A DNA stretch of 64,000 nt from Granulicella sp. (GCA_003132145.1 PKWU01000013.1:6768-70767), one strand, 5' to 3'. Shown: positions 9,601 through 19,179, numbered from the stretch's first letter. The notes: a model not told the origin generated them from the sequence alone. A program made the numbers and translations.

Positions 9601-11004
9601 TCACCCACGCGTCATCGCCCGCGACACGTCCACCCAGCGCTCATGCAGCGCCTCACCCAGCGGTCCCCACGGGGCCTCGCCTGGCTGCAGCACCGGCAGC
9701 ACCAGCGTCACCTTGGTTCCGCGCCCCGGCCGGCTCACCATCTCCACCTCGGCCGCCGGGCCGTACATCACGTCCATGCGCTCCCTCACGTTGCGCATCC
9801 CGATCCCGCTGCCTCTGCTCCCCACCCCTGCCTCGCGCTCCATATCCATCCCGATCCCGTCGTCCTCCACCTCGATCATCAGCCGCCCGTCGGTCAGCAT
9901 CCGGCTCCTCAGCGTCACCGTCCCTCCGCCGATCCGGGGCTCCAGCCCGTGCTTGATCGAGTTCTCGATCAGCGGCTGCAGCATCATGCTGGGCACCAGC
10001 ACATCCAGCGTCTCCTCGGCGATCTCCTTCACCACTTGCAGCTTCTCGCCGAAGCGCACCACCTCGATGTCCAGGTAATCGTCGGTGAACGCCAGCTCCT
10101 CGCTGAACGGCACAAACGCCTCGCGGTCCTTCAGCAGCGCGCGCAGGATGTTGGCCAGCTTCACGATCATCTCCCGCGCCAGCTCCGGCTTCGACCGCAC
10201 CAGAGACGTGATCGAGTTCAGCGTGTTGAACAAAAAATGCGGATTGATCTGGCGTTGCAGCGCGTCCAGCCTTGCCTCCATCAGCAACCGGCTCTGCACC
10301 TCCAGCTTGCGTTCGGTCCGCACCGCGTTCCATATCTTCAGCGGAATCCCCACCACCACCGGAGCGCACGCGCAGATGGCCAGCTCCACCCACCAGTTGG
10401 GAGAGTGCAGCTCGAAGAACCGCGAAGGATAAACCCGCGACAACATGCTGGTGGCAAACTGCATCGTTGCAATCAGCCCCAGAAGCATGATCTGCCGGTC
10501 GAACCGCGGCTTCCTCAGGTTGCGCGTCACCCAGCGGTACAGGCTCAGGTCGATCATGGGAGAGAACGACCACACCTCCTCGCGCTCCGTAAAGTGCCCA
10601 AACGCGCCAAAGATCGCCGCCACCGCCAGGTTCACTGCCAGCGTCCAGTGCTCGCCGTGCCACACCGCCGGCAACGCCAGCGCCGCGCCGCCCACCATCG
10701 CCGCCGCCGGCCCCAGCAGCAGCCCCATCAGCACCGTCGCCTCGTACGACAGGTCCGCCGCCAGGAAGTTCGGCACCCGCACCCGGATCCACACTCCCAG
10801 CGTCAGCGGGATGCATATCATCGCCACCAGCGACAGCGTCTGCCGCCAGCTCCGCCGCGGCATCAGCAGCAGGTCCTTGAACGTGTTGGACCGCGCCAGC
10901 GACGCCGACACCGCCGCCGCCACGCCCAGTTCCACCAGCAGCGTGATCCAGATCAGGCTGTCCTTCACCTGCCCCACTGCCGCATGTCCCATCTCCTGCA
11001 CCAT
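9601..11004 (-). CDS. LytS/YehU-type sensor histidine kinase
   Basis: 467 aa; 5TM-like N-terminus, His_kinase motif LQRQINPHFLFNTLNSITSLV, C-terminal HATPase (ENSIKHGLEPRIGGG...DDGIGMD). Confidence 0.85.
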   Translation of the reverse strand: MVQEMGHAAVGQVKDSLIWITLLVELGVAAAVSASLARSNTFKDLLLMPRRSWRQTLSLVAMICIPLTLGVWIRVRVPNFLAADLSYEATVLMGLLLGPAAAMVGGAALALPAVWHGEHWTLAVNLAVAAIFGAFGHFTEREEVWSFSPMIDLSLYRWVTRNLRKPRFDRQIMLLGLIATMQFATSMLSRVYPSRFFELHSPNWWVELAICACAPVVVGIPLKIWNAVRTERKLEVQSRLLMEARLDALQRQINPHFLFNTLNSITSLVRSKPELAREMIVKLANILRALLKDREAFVPFSEELAFTDDYLDIEVVRFGEKLQVVKEIAEETLDVLVPSMMLQPLIENSIKHGLEPRIGGGTVTLRSRMLTDGRLMIEVEDDGIGMDMEREAGVGSRGSGIGMRNVRERMDVMYGPAAEVEMVSRPGRGTKVTLVLPVLQPGEAPWGPLGEALHERWVDVSRAMTRG

Positions 11005-11049
11005 CCTCCTACTCTAACTCCGCCGCAGCGCGCCCCGTATAATCGAACC

Positions 11050-11685
11050 ATGCCCTTTGAATCCGTGCGCAAGCTCGCCGATGCCGACTTCCCCACTCGC
11101 TGGGGACACTTCCGCATCCTCGGCTTCGAGGGCCTGCTCGCCGCTCCCGACCCCGCCAACGCCCCAGCGCCCGCCCGCCGCGTCGAGACGGCCGTCGCCC
11201 TCATCATGGGCGACGTCACCACCCCCGAGCCACCCATCGTCCGCGTCCACTCGCAGTGCCTGACCGGAGACGTCTTCCACTCGCTGCGCTGCGATTGCCG
11301 CCAGCAGCTCGAACTCGCCCTAGCCGCCATCGCCGACGCGAGACGCGGAATCCTCGTCTACGAGAACAAGGAGGGCCGCGGCATCGGACTGATGGCCAAG
11401 CTGCAGGCCTACGAGCTGCAGGACCAGGGCCTGGACACCGTCGAAGCCAACCTCACGCTGGGCTTCAAGGCCGACTGCCGCGAGTATGAGCTTCCGGCCG
11501 CCATCCTCAAGCTGCTGGGCGTCGAATCCGTGCGCCTGATCACCAACAACCCGGAAAAAGTCGCCGCGCTGGAAGCCGCCGGCATCACGGTCGCCGAGCG
11601 CATCTCCGCCGAGGTCCCCCCCGAACCCACCTTCGAGCGCTACCTGCAAACCAAGCAGGAAAAGATGGGCCACCTGGTCAGCTAG
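11050..11685 (+). CDS. ribA: GTP cyclohydrolase II
   Basis: ATG at 11050; MPFESVRKLADADFPTRWGHFRILGFEG...VRVHSQCLTGDVFHSLRCDCRQQL...YENKEGRGIGLMAKLQAYELQDQG. The 716 aa track ORF (9535) overcalls the N-terminus. Confidence 0.93.
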   Translation: MPFESVRKLADADFPTRWGHFRILGFEGLLAAPDPANAPAPARRVETAVALIMGDVTTPEPPIVRVHSQCLTGDVFHSLRCDCRQQLELALAAIADARRGILVYENKEGRGIGLMAKLQAYELQDQGLDTVEANLTLGFKADCREYELPAAILKLLGVESVRLITNNPEKVAALEAAGITVAERISAEVPPEPTFERYLQTKQEKMGHLVS

Positions 11686-12236
11686 CGCGATTGAAATCCA
11701 GGCTGCCGCTCCCGCCACAGCCGGTAGACGCACCACGCCGCCGCCGAGCAGTTGTCGACGATCGTGCCATCGAGAAGCATTGCCTCGAACTGCGCCACGC
11801 TGACCCGATGCACCACCAGGTCGCTCTCCTCGGCGTCGAGTTCGCGCTCGCCCTGGGTCAGTCCCTCGGCCAGGAAGATGTGCTGCTTCTGGTTCAGCAC
11901 ACCGTAGCCGATCTGCAAGGTTGCCAGCAGCGTCATGCGCTCGGCCCTCAGGCCGGTCTCCTCGCGCAGTTCGCCGCGCGCCATCTCTTCCGGCACGGCG
12001 TCGGCCAGCTCCCAGCCGCCCTGCGGAAGCTCCATGAACCGCCCGCCAACCGTGAAGCGAAACTGCTCCACCAGGGTGATAAAGTCGCCCTCGGGAGTCG
12101 TCTCCAGCGGAATAATGATGCACGCCGGGTCCTTGTCGACGACGCCATAGATGCCGCGCTGGCCGTTGGCGCGCTCGATCACGTCCTCGCGCACGCGCGT
12201 CCACCGGTTGCGGTAGACCTCGCGGCTGCTGATCAT
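11682..12236 (-). CDS. NUDIX hydrolase (ADP-ribose pyrophosphatase-like)
   Basis: C-terminal 184 aa of the 399 aa ORF; MISSREVYRNRWTRVREDVIE...LPQGGWELADAVPEEMARGELREETGL NUDIX box. Confidence 0.88.
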   Translation of the reverse strand: MISSREVYRNRWTRVREDVIERANGQRGIYGVVDKDPACIIIPLETTPEGDFITLVEQFRFTVGGRFMELPQGGWELADAVPEEMARGELREETGLRAERMTLLATLQIGYGVLNQKQHIFLAEGLTQGERELDAEESDLVVHRVSVAQFEAMLLDGTIVDNCSAAAWCVYRLWRERQPGFQSR

Positions 12237-12277
12237 CTTGATGGGACTTCGCGAGGCATGCCCCTCGTTCCCTGCGG

Positions 12278-14314
12278 TCAAGATTTCTTCTCCGTGTTCC
12301 AGTAGACGGCGTACTTCTCGTCCGTGACGCGATAGAGCGGCTTCACCGCAGGCGCATCCTTGGCGGCCGGCTTGAAGGCCAGGTCCTTGGCCGAGACGAC
12401 CTCGATCCAGTCGTCTGCGGGCGCGACTGGAGCTGCGGCGGGCGGGCCAAGGTCCGCGGGCTTCGGCGCCGTGTCGGCTCCGCCGATCTTCAGCGGCCCG
12501 TCCTTGGGTCCCGCGCCCAGCTCCGCGGCCAGCACCAGCGGCCCATAGAGCGCGGCGCGCAGCGTGGAGTCGCCGAGCAGCGGCTCGCTGCGCATCTGCA
12601 TGGGCAGCGAGAGTTCGATCCTGTCGCCGTCGCGCCACTCGCGCGCGAGCGACAGATAGCTGCCGGGCTGCGCGAACGCCTCCAGCTCGCGGCCGTTGAT
12701 GCGAACCGCTCCGCCCTCGGCGACCCAGCCGGGGATGCGAATGTGGATGGTCCGCCGCTGGGGCGCGGCGACTTTGATGTGAAGCGTGGTTCCCTGCTCG
12801 GCGGGAAACTGAGTCTCCTGCCGCAGTCCGAACTTCTGCTCCTTCCAGTCCAGTTCGGAGGCGATGAACTGGTTGACCCAAACGCTGCCGGAATCGTGAG
12901 AGGAGGTCGAGGCATCATGAAAAGTGCTTGCGGAATTGTGAGAGGAGGTCGAGGCATCATGGAAAGCGCCTGCGGCATCATGGAAATAAATCGTGTCGCT
13001 GAACTTGGCGAACTCCTCCGCGCCCGTTCCCGTGCAGCACCAGAACGATTGCTCCGGAGAGTTCAAATATCGCCAGTAGCCCGCCCCGAGGGGAAAGAAG
13101 TACTGCTTCAGCCCCTGCGCGTTCTGCGTTCCCATGCGGCAGTTCCACAGGCTGCGCTCGTAGGCGTCCATCCAGCGCGCGTCGCCGGTCCATGCAAACA
13201 GGTGGCGCTCCAGCTTCATCAGGTTGTAGGCCACGCAGCACTCGGCGTTGTGATACTCCAGGCTTCCCTTCAGGTTGCCGGGGTCGCTGCGCCAGAACTC
13301 GCCCACGCTGGTGTTGCCGATCGCGTAGCTACGCTCGGTCAGCACCTCATCCAGGAAGTACTGCGCGATCCCGCGATAACGAGCGTCGCCGGTAAGCTCG
13401 TACATCCGCGCCGCGCCGATGACCTTGGGCACATGGGTATTGGCGTGCAGCCCCTTCAGCTCGTCGCGATGCCCAGCCAGCGGATCCAGAAAACTCGGCT
13501 GCTCGAAGAGGTGCGCCGTATCGAGGTACTGCTGCTTGCCGGTCAACCCGTAGAGGTTCGCCAGCACCTCGTTCATGCCGCCGTACTCGGTGCGAAGCAT
13601 GAGCTGGCGCTGCTCGTCGCCGATGCCTACGAAGTATTTGCGGACCCACTCGGCGATGCCTTCCGCGGTCTCGAGCGCCTGCTGGTTGCCGGTGTGAACG
13701 TACATGTCGACGAGTCCGGCCATGATCTTGTGCAGCGTGTAGAACGGCGCCCACACCCCTCCGCCCGACCACTGCCTGCTGCCTTTGGCCAGGGCCGCGA
13801 ACTGGTCCTGGGGATACGCGCTCAGATAGCCATTGCCATTCGCCTTCTGGCAGCGCGCCAGTTCGGCCACCATCGTGTCGCCGCGCGCGCGCAGCGTGTC
13901 GTTGCCCGCGCTCGCGTAGGCCAGCGCAACGGCAGAGAGGAAGTGTCCGCCATTGAAGTGGCCGCGCAGCGCGCAGTCCGGCTTCTCCCAACCGCCGTAG
14001 GGCGTCGCGGTGGAGGCCAATCCCGAGGTCACGCGGAAGCTGTGCAGCAGCCGGTCCGTAGCCAGCGAGTCGAGATACCTCTGGTTGATCTCCGCCTGCG
14101 CCTTGAAGATTCCATCGAGCAGACGGACCTGCGTCATGGGAAATGGCACGAGTTTGTCCGGCTTGGCCGCAACAAAGTCGTCCTGCTTGCCGACCAGCGA
14201 CGCCAGCGCGCCGCGGCCCAGCGTGAGACTGCCCGCCACCGCCGTCATGCCCGCCAGAACACTGCGCCGACTGGTCAGAAATCGTGCATTCATGGAAACC
14301 TCCACGCCGCGCAA
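12278..14314 (-). CDS. Glycoside hydrolase family 127-like (DUF1680, beta-L-arabinofuranosidase family), Tat signal
   Basis: 678 aa; TSRRSVLAGMTAVAG Tat-type leader; SFWCCTGTGAEEFAKFSDTIYFHD around the predicted catalytic Cys region. Confidence 0.88.
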   Translation of the reverse strand: MRGVEVSMNARFLTSRRSVLAGMTAVAGSLTLGRGALASLVGKQDDFVAAKPDKLVPFPMTQVRLLDGIFKAQAEINQRYLDSLATDRLLHSFRVTSGLASTATPYGGWEKPDCALRGHFNGGHFLSAVALAYASAGNDTLRARGDTMVAELARCQKANGNGYLSAYPQDQFAALAKGSRQWSGGGVWAPFYTLHKIMAGLVDMYVHTGNQQALETAEGIAEWVRKYFVGIGDEQRQLMLRTEYGGMNEVLANLYGLTGKQQYLDTAHLFEQPSFLDPLAGHRDELKGLHANTHVPKVIGAARMYELTGDARYRGIAQYFLDEVLTERSYAIGNTSVGEFWRSDPGNLKGSLEYHNAECCVAYNLMKLERHLFAWTGDARWMDAYERSLWNCRMGTQNAQGLKQYFFPLGAGYWRYLNSPEQSFWCCTGTGAEEFAKFSDTIYFHDAAGAFHDASTSSHNSASTFHDASTSSHDSGSVWVNQFIASELDWKEQKFGLRQETQFPAEQGTTLHIKVAAPQRRTIHIRIPGWVAEGGAVRINGRELEAFAQPGSYLSLAREWRDGDRIELSLPMQMRSEPLLGDSTLRAALYGPLVLAAELGAGPKDGPLKIGGADTAPKPADLGPPAAAPVAPADDWIEVVSAKDLAFKPAAKDAPAVKPLYRVTDEKYAVYWNTEKKS

Positions 14315-14505
14315 GTCCCGTTGCTTGCAGGACAGAGCAGCGTCCGAAGTCTATCAACTGGGAGAGCGGGCGACAACCTCGGGAGCGTCGCGGACAAATT
14401 CGCGCGCGGCGCAATATCGCAACGAGGCTAGAACCGCGTTGCAACAAAAGAGCCTCCGCAAGGGAGGCCCTCCGGTTGCAATGCAGAGTGCGTTGAACCC
14501 GGCGC

Positions 14506-14814
14506 TTACTTGACCTTGATGAAGATGATGACGAAGGTGTACAGAGCGAGCGACTCGATGAAGGCGAGGCCGAGGATGAGGAAGAGAAAGATTCCAGGAC
14601 GCGCGCCGGGGTTGCGGGCCAGCGCTTCGGTGGCCGAAGCGGTTGCCTTGCCCTGGCCGATGCCGCACAGGCCGCTGGCGAGCGCCATGCCCAGTCCGGC
14701 GGCAAGTGGGACCCACTGGGCCGAGGGGGAAGCGGGGCCTGCTGCCTGGGCAAACGCCGGCGATGCCAGCAGCAGCGTGGCGAGCGACATGAAGAGAAAT
14801 TGCATTTTACGCAT
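14506..14814 (-). CDS. atpE: F0F1 ATP synthase subunit c with signal-like N-terminal extension
   Basis: MRKMQFLFMSLATLLLASPAFAQAA...GLGMALASGLCGIGQGKATASATEALARNPGARPGIFLFLILGLAFIESLALYTFVIIFIKVK. Start uncertain (ORF opens at 14871). Confidence 0.9.
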   Translation of the reverse strand: MRKMQFLFMSLATLLLASPAFAQAAGPASPSAQWVPLAAGLGMALASGLCGIGQGKATASATEALARNPGARPGIFLFLILGLAFIESLALYTFVIIFIKVK

Positions 14815-14984
14815 TGTGTATAGCTCCATTCTCCCAAAGTTCGCCGCCAGTGGGTGGTTGATGCTCACCATGCTGGCACCCTCACGCTGGACGGCGATGT
14901 TGCGCTCCGCGAAGCGGGAGAGAAACTCCGCGGAGAAACCTGAACCTGCAAGCTCCGGAGTTCAGTCCGGAGTCGAGCGAAACG

Positions 14985-15716
14985 CTAATGCTCATCGGCC
15001 ACGGCGAGCGAGAGATAGCTCATCGCCAGCGCCATGAACAAGAAGGCCTGCACCACAGACACCATAACGTGCAGACCGAGAAAGATGAGCGGAATTCCAA
15101 TCGGAACCAGCGAGAAGAAGGCCAGCGTCACCAGGTCGCCTGCGAACATGTTGGCGTAGAGACGGACGGTGAGCGACAACAGGCGGGCACAGTGGGAGAC
15201 GATCTCCAGCGGCAGCATCAGCCACGCCATCCACCAGACGGGGCCGAGGAACTGCTTGATGTATCCGAAACCGTGCCTGCGGATTCCCTGGACGTGGTAG
15301 AAGACGAAGGTAAGCAGCGCGCAGCCCAGGGGAACAACCTTGTCCGCAGTGGGCGACATGAGGCCGGGGACCAGCCCCATGAGATTGCTGATCAGAATGA
15401 AGACGCCCAGCATGGTAAGAAAGCTGAGGAATGGCTCGTATCCGTGGCCAATGATCGCTTCAGCCTGATCGGTGACGAACTCGTGGGTCATCTCGGCGAA
15501 GTGCTGGGGCGGCGCGGGCCGTTCCACATCGAGCGTGAGGCGCACGGTCACGAAATATGCCAGCAGTCCCACGAAGATCAGCAGCTCCATCGCAAACGCA
15601 TCGCTGATGGGCTGGCTGGGGTAGGCGGGATGGACATGCAGCGCGCCCAGCAAGGCGTTCACCGGCGCGGCAAAGTGGGCATTCAGGATTCGCGTGAAAA
15701 GTAACTGAGTAGGCAT
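14985..15716 (-). CDS. atpB: F0F1 ATP synthase subunit a
   Basis: 243 aa; SLTVRLYANMFAGDLVTLAFFSL motif. Confidence 0.93.
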   Translation of the reverse strand: MPTQLLFTRILNAHFAAPVNALLGALHVHPAYPSQPISDAFAMELLIFVGLLAYFVTVRLTLDVERPAPPQHFAEMTHEFVTDQAEAIIGHGYEPFLSFLTMLGVFILISNLMGLVPGLMSPTADKVVPLGCALLTFVFYHVQGIRRHGFGYIKQFLGPVWWMAWLMLPLEIVSHCARLLSLTVRLYANMFAGDLVTLAFFSLVPIGIPLIFLGLHVMVSVVQAFLFMALAMSYLSLAVADEH

Positions 15717-15775
15717 AAAGTCCGCAGATCGGAGGTGCTAAATCGAAGGTGCTAAATCGAAGTTCGGCGGGGCTG

Positions 15776-16198
15776 TCAGGCGGTCCAGCTCTTGATGAGG
15801 CGCAGACCTTCTATCGAAAGCGCAGCCACTCCCAGCGCAAGTCCGCCAATCAGAGCGTAAACCGATCCGTCCAGCAACTTAAGGCTACCATAAAGCAGCG
15901 CCAGGGCGAGCCCCAGGCGCAGAAAGAACCCGATCAGCACGGGGGCGAGCGGGCGGACGGTGACGGGCGTTGCTCCGCCGGAGTCCATCCGGGCCATCAG
16001 CGCAACCATCAGGCGCAGCCACTCGAAGAGGCCCGAACCGGAGATGAGCGCGCCCACCGCCAGCAGCACGGCGGACTGCCAGCCCAGCTTCCACCACAGC
16101 AACGGGACACCGATGACGACCGCGATCGCAATCATGCGCAGCGCGCTCCAGATGGAGCGCTTGAAGTCCGCGTCCGTGTATGTGTCGAAGCTCTTCAT
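15776..16198 (-). CDS. ATP synthase I-chain-like small membrane protein
   Basis: 140 aa, four hydrophobic segments, directly upstream of atpB. Confidence 0.65.
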   Translation of the reverse strand: MKSFDTYTDADFKRSIWSALRMIAIAVVIGVPLLWWKLGWQSAVLLAVGALISGSGLFEWLRLMVALMARMDSGGATPVTVRPLAPVLIGFFLRLGLALALLYGSLKLLDGSVYALIGGLALGVAALSIEGLRLIKSWTA

Positions 16199-16443
16199 CG
16201 GTTGTTTTTAAGGTAGCGCGCGGCGATGGTGACGATCTGCAGAAAGCCGCCGGCGGCGCCGACCACAATGCCGACGATGGCGATCCAGCCCGTGTGGAAG
16301 TGATGGTCCAGCAAGCCGCCAAAGAACCAGCCGATAACGCATCCGAGGGGGATGGCAATGGCGAGCTGCACCATCTGCTCCGCCTTGACGTAGTCCCTGA
16401 GACCGCTGTACTTTTTCGGCGGGATGTTGGATTCATCGGCCAT
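16195..16443 (-). CDS. AtpZ/AtpI-type F0F1 assembly protein
   Basis: [70 protein letters not shown] (82 aa); two TM; overlaps the next gene. Confidence 0.75.
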   Translation of the reverse strand: MADESNIPPKKYSGLRDYVKAEQMVQLAIAIPLGCVIGWFFGGLLDHHFHTGWIAIVGIVVGAAGGFLQIVTIAARYLKNNR

Positions 16444-16522
16444 CGCTTCCTCATTACACCACGCGTTGCGGGCCGCGTCGATATACTGGTTTGTCAGAGT
16501 CATCAACGCGAAGGGCAAACCC

Positions 16523-18304
16523 GTGTACGAATCGCAGTTTGAAGAGAAGCTGTACAACGAGCGGCGCGAGAAGCTGCGGCAGATCGGCGAGCTGGGGCAG
16601 AAGGCTGGCCTGACGGCGGCTGCGGCGACCTATCCCAACAGCTACGCCGCAACGATCACGATTCCCGAGCTGCGCGCGGCGTACGATGCGATGACCGCAG
16701 AGCAGTTCGCGGCCGATCTGGAAGCGGGCAAGAAGATCGAGGTCGCCATCGCCGGACGCATCATGGCGATCCGCGTGCAGGGCAAGGCGGGCTTCGCGCA
16801 GTTGCAGCAGGCGGGCCAGCGAATGCAGCTCTACGTTCGCAAGGACGATGTGGGTGAAGACGCGTTTGCGCTGTACAAGCTGCTCGACCTGGGCGACCAC
16901 ATCGGAGCGCGCGGCTTCCTCTTCCGCACGCGGACGGGCGAGCTGACGGTTCATGTGGCTTCTATCAATGGCGCGCCGCCGCTGACCTTTCTGGCCAAGG
17001 CGATGCTGGCGCTGCCGGACAAGTTCCACGGGCTGGAAGACACGGAGCTGCGCTATCGCCAGCGGTACGTCGATCTCTTCGTCAATCCCGAGGTGAGGGA
17101 GGTCTTCGTCAAGCGGGCCGCCGTTCTGCGCGCCATGCGCAAGTTCTTCGACGCGCGCGGATACCTCGAAGTGGAGACGCCGATGATGCAGACCATCGCT
17201 GGCGGCGCGGCGGCAAAGCCATTCAAGACTCACCACAACGCGCTCGATCTTGATCTCTCGCTGCGGATTGCGCCGGAGCTTTACCTGAAGCGGCTGGTGG
17301 TGGGCGGAATGGACCGCGTCTACGAGATCAATCGCAACTTCCGCAACGAAGGCATCGACACAAGCCACAACCCAGAGTTCACCATGCTGGAGTTCTATCA
17401 GGCCTACAGCAACTACAAAGACCTGATGAAGCTCACAAAGGAACTCGTCTCGCAAGTTGCAATCGAAGTCAACGGAACAACGATCCTGCCCTCTGGTGAA
17501 GTAGATGCAGACGGCAAGTCGATTCCGCGCCTAGATCAATTCGGCAAGCCAATCGATCTCGCTCCCGAGAACTGGCAAGAACTAACGATGCGCGAGGCCA
17601 TCATCAAGTGGTGGCCGTCGCATCTTCCCCCAGTATCGGAGAACATTTTCTATGATCTTACGAGCTTCAAACTCTTTCTAGAGGGAGCAGTAAAGATCCA
17701 TCAGTCACTCAATCAAGAGGCTCGAATCGAAAATCTCGAATTCACAGAGATTAGCGAGGAAGAATCTTACTTGTCATCAGTCACTCCGTCAGAGCCCTTG
17801 AATCATCCTTTTGTACTGACAGGTCTTCTGGAAAGAATCATCTATTTCATTGATGAAGGCATGTCTTTAGGCAAGGCTATTTCTGATCTTTTCGAAGCCG
17901 TTGCCGAACGTCACCTCATCCAACCCACCATCATCTACGACTTTCCACTTGCTGTGTCACCTCTTTCCAAGATCAAGCCGGAGGAGCCGGAGTGGGTGGA
18001 GCGGTTTGAGTTCTACATTGGCGGCTTCGAGGTCGGCAATGCGTTTTCCGAGCTGAACGATGCGGACGACCAGCGGCGGCGCTTCGAGGCGCAGATCGAA
18101 GAGCGCAAACGCGGCGATGAAGAAGCCATGGCCGAAGTCGACGAGGACTACGTTCGCGCGCTGGGCTACGGGCTGCCGCCGACGACCGGCGAGGGCGTCG
18201 GGATCGACCGGCTGACCATGGTGCTGACCGGGTCGAAGTCGATCCGGGACGTGATCCTGTTCCCGCTGCTGCGGCCGGTGGGGAGCAAGACGGCGACGGA
18301 ATAG
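16523..18304 (+). CDS. lysS: Lysine--tRNA ligase (class II), enlarged central segment
   Basis: GTG start gives (M)[24 protein letters not shown]...; class II motifs [29 protein letters not shown] and [26 protein letters not shown]. Confidence 0.93.
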   Translation: MYESQFEEKLYNERREKLRQIGELGQKAGLTAAAATYPNSYAATITIPELRAAYDAMTAEQFAADLEAGKKIEVAIAGRIMAIRVQGKAGFAQLQQAGQRMQLYVRKDDVGEDAFALYKLLDLGDHIGARGFLFRTRTGELTVHVASINGAPPLTFLAKAMLALPDKFHGLEDTELRYRQRYVDLFVNPEVREVFVKRAAVLRAMRKFFDARGYLEVETPMMQTIAGGAAAKPFKTHHNALDLDLSLRIAPELYLKRLVVGGMDRVYEINRNFRNEGIDTSHNPEFTMLEFYQAYSNYKDLMKLTKELVSQVAIEVNGTTILPSGEVDADGKSIPRLDQFGKPIDLAPENWQELTMREAIIKWWPSHLPPVSENIFYDLTSFKLFLEGAVKIHQSLNQEARIENLEFTEISEEESYLSSVTPSEPLNHPFVLTGLLERIIYFIDEGMSLGKAISDLFEAVAERHLIQPTIIYDFPLAVSPLSKIKPEEPEWVERFEFYIGGFEVGNAFSELNDADDQRRRFEAQIEERKRGDEEAMAEVDEDYVRALGYGLPPTTGEGVGIDRLTMVLTGSKSIRDVILFPLLRPVGSKTATE

Positions 18305-18534
18305 TTCCTTGGCACGAGATTAACCCCTCCCCCCCATCGCGATGAGGCCGCGATGGATGGGGCACCTGCACCTTTGATCTTTCAAGAGGTTGTTCCATTT
18401 GATCCGGGTCGGTGATGCTGGTTGATTTCCGTTTGTTCGTTGTTTGTTCGATGTTTATCCCCCCCATCCCCCCTTTCGGTTGGAATTCGTCCAAGTGGAA
18501 TGGAATCTAGCGGTTGCGATGGGTGCTGGACGCC

Positions 18535-18683
18535 AAAGTATTCATTGCAGAGACTTTACAGATAAAGTATTCTAAAAATTCGAGTTATGGGTGGAAATTA
18601 CGGGTTTGGCGGGGTGGTCTCCGGTAAAGTATTCATTCTATGTAATTTGCTGGTAAAGTATTGATTCGGTTTTGGTTGTGGTG
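18535..18683. repeat. Four AAAGTATT(C/G) motifs phased at about 29-31 bp
   Basis: Motif starts at 18535, 18564, 18626, 18655 (spacing 29, 62, 29). Confidence 0.7.
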
Positions 18684-18698
18684 ATGCGTTAAATGCGA

Positions 18699-18730
18699 AG
18701 ACCCGGCTGATTGGCCGGGTCTGTTTGTTT
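18699..18730 (+). terminator. Rho-independent terminator-like hairpin
   Basis: AGACCCGGC-TGATTG-GCCGGGTCT followed by GTTTGTTT. Confidence 0.65.
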
Positions 18731-19139
18731 ACTACTGCTTTAATTATACGCCGTGGAGCATAACTACTATGCCAACTATTTTTCGGATTTAAGTTATTTA
18801 GTTGGTGTTAGTTAGGGGGATTTTTGGGCGTCGAGGGGCTTGACAAGGGTATTTGCTGGGAGTTCTTTAGGGAGAAACAGTCAACGGCTTAGAACAAACA
18901 ACAGCAAAGACGAAATGCGGGGGTCCCTCCACTGCGCAACGGACGATAAGACCGTCCGTTGCTTCGGTCGGGATGACGGATTGATTGGGCTTGCTTCGGC
19001 CGGAATGACGGTCGTATGGGGAACGAGAAACCCCAGGTCTCAGAATCGAGTCCTGGGGTCATCCGGCAACAACAAGTGCGAAATACAGAGATTCTGGCTA
19101 CGCCAGAATGACGAACAAAAACTGAATGACGAGCAAAGA

Positions 19140-19169
19140 ACGGGCGGGAGCACTATGGCTCCCGCCCGT
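19140..19169 (-). terminator. Strong hairpin 3' of eno, probable terminator
   Basis: ACGGGCGGGAGC-ACTATG-GCTCCCGCCCGT, 12-bp perfect stem just after the eno stop. Confidence 0.65.
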
Positions 19170-19179
19170 CTGGTGGGTG

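Noticed and set aside
9535-11040. N-terminal ~500 aa of the 716 aa plus-strand ORF upstream of ribA
   Set aside because: Antisense to the LytS-type kinase; His/Arg/Gln-rich nonsense composition; genuine ribA starts at 11050.
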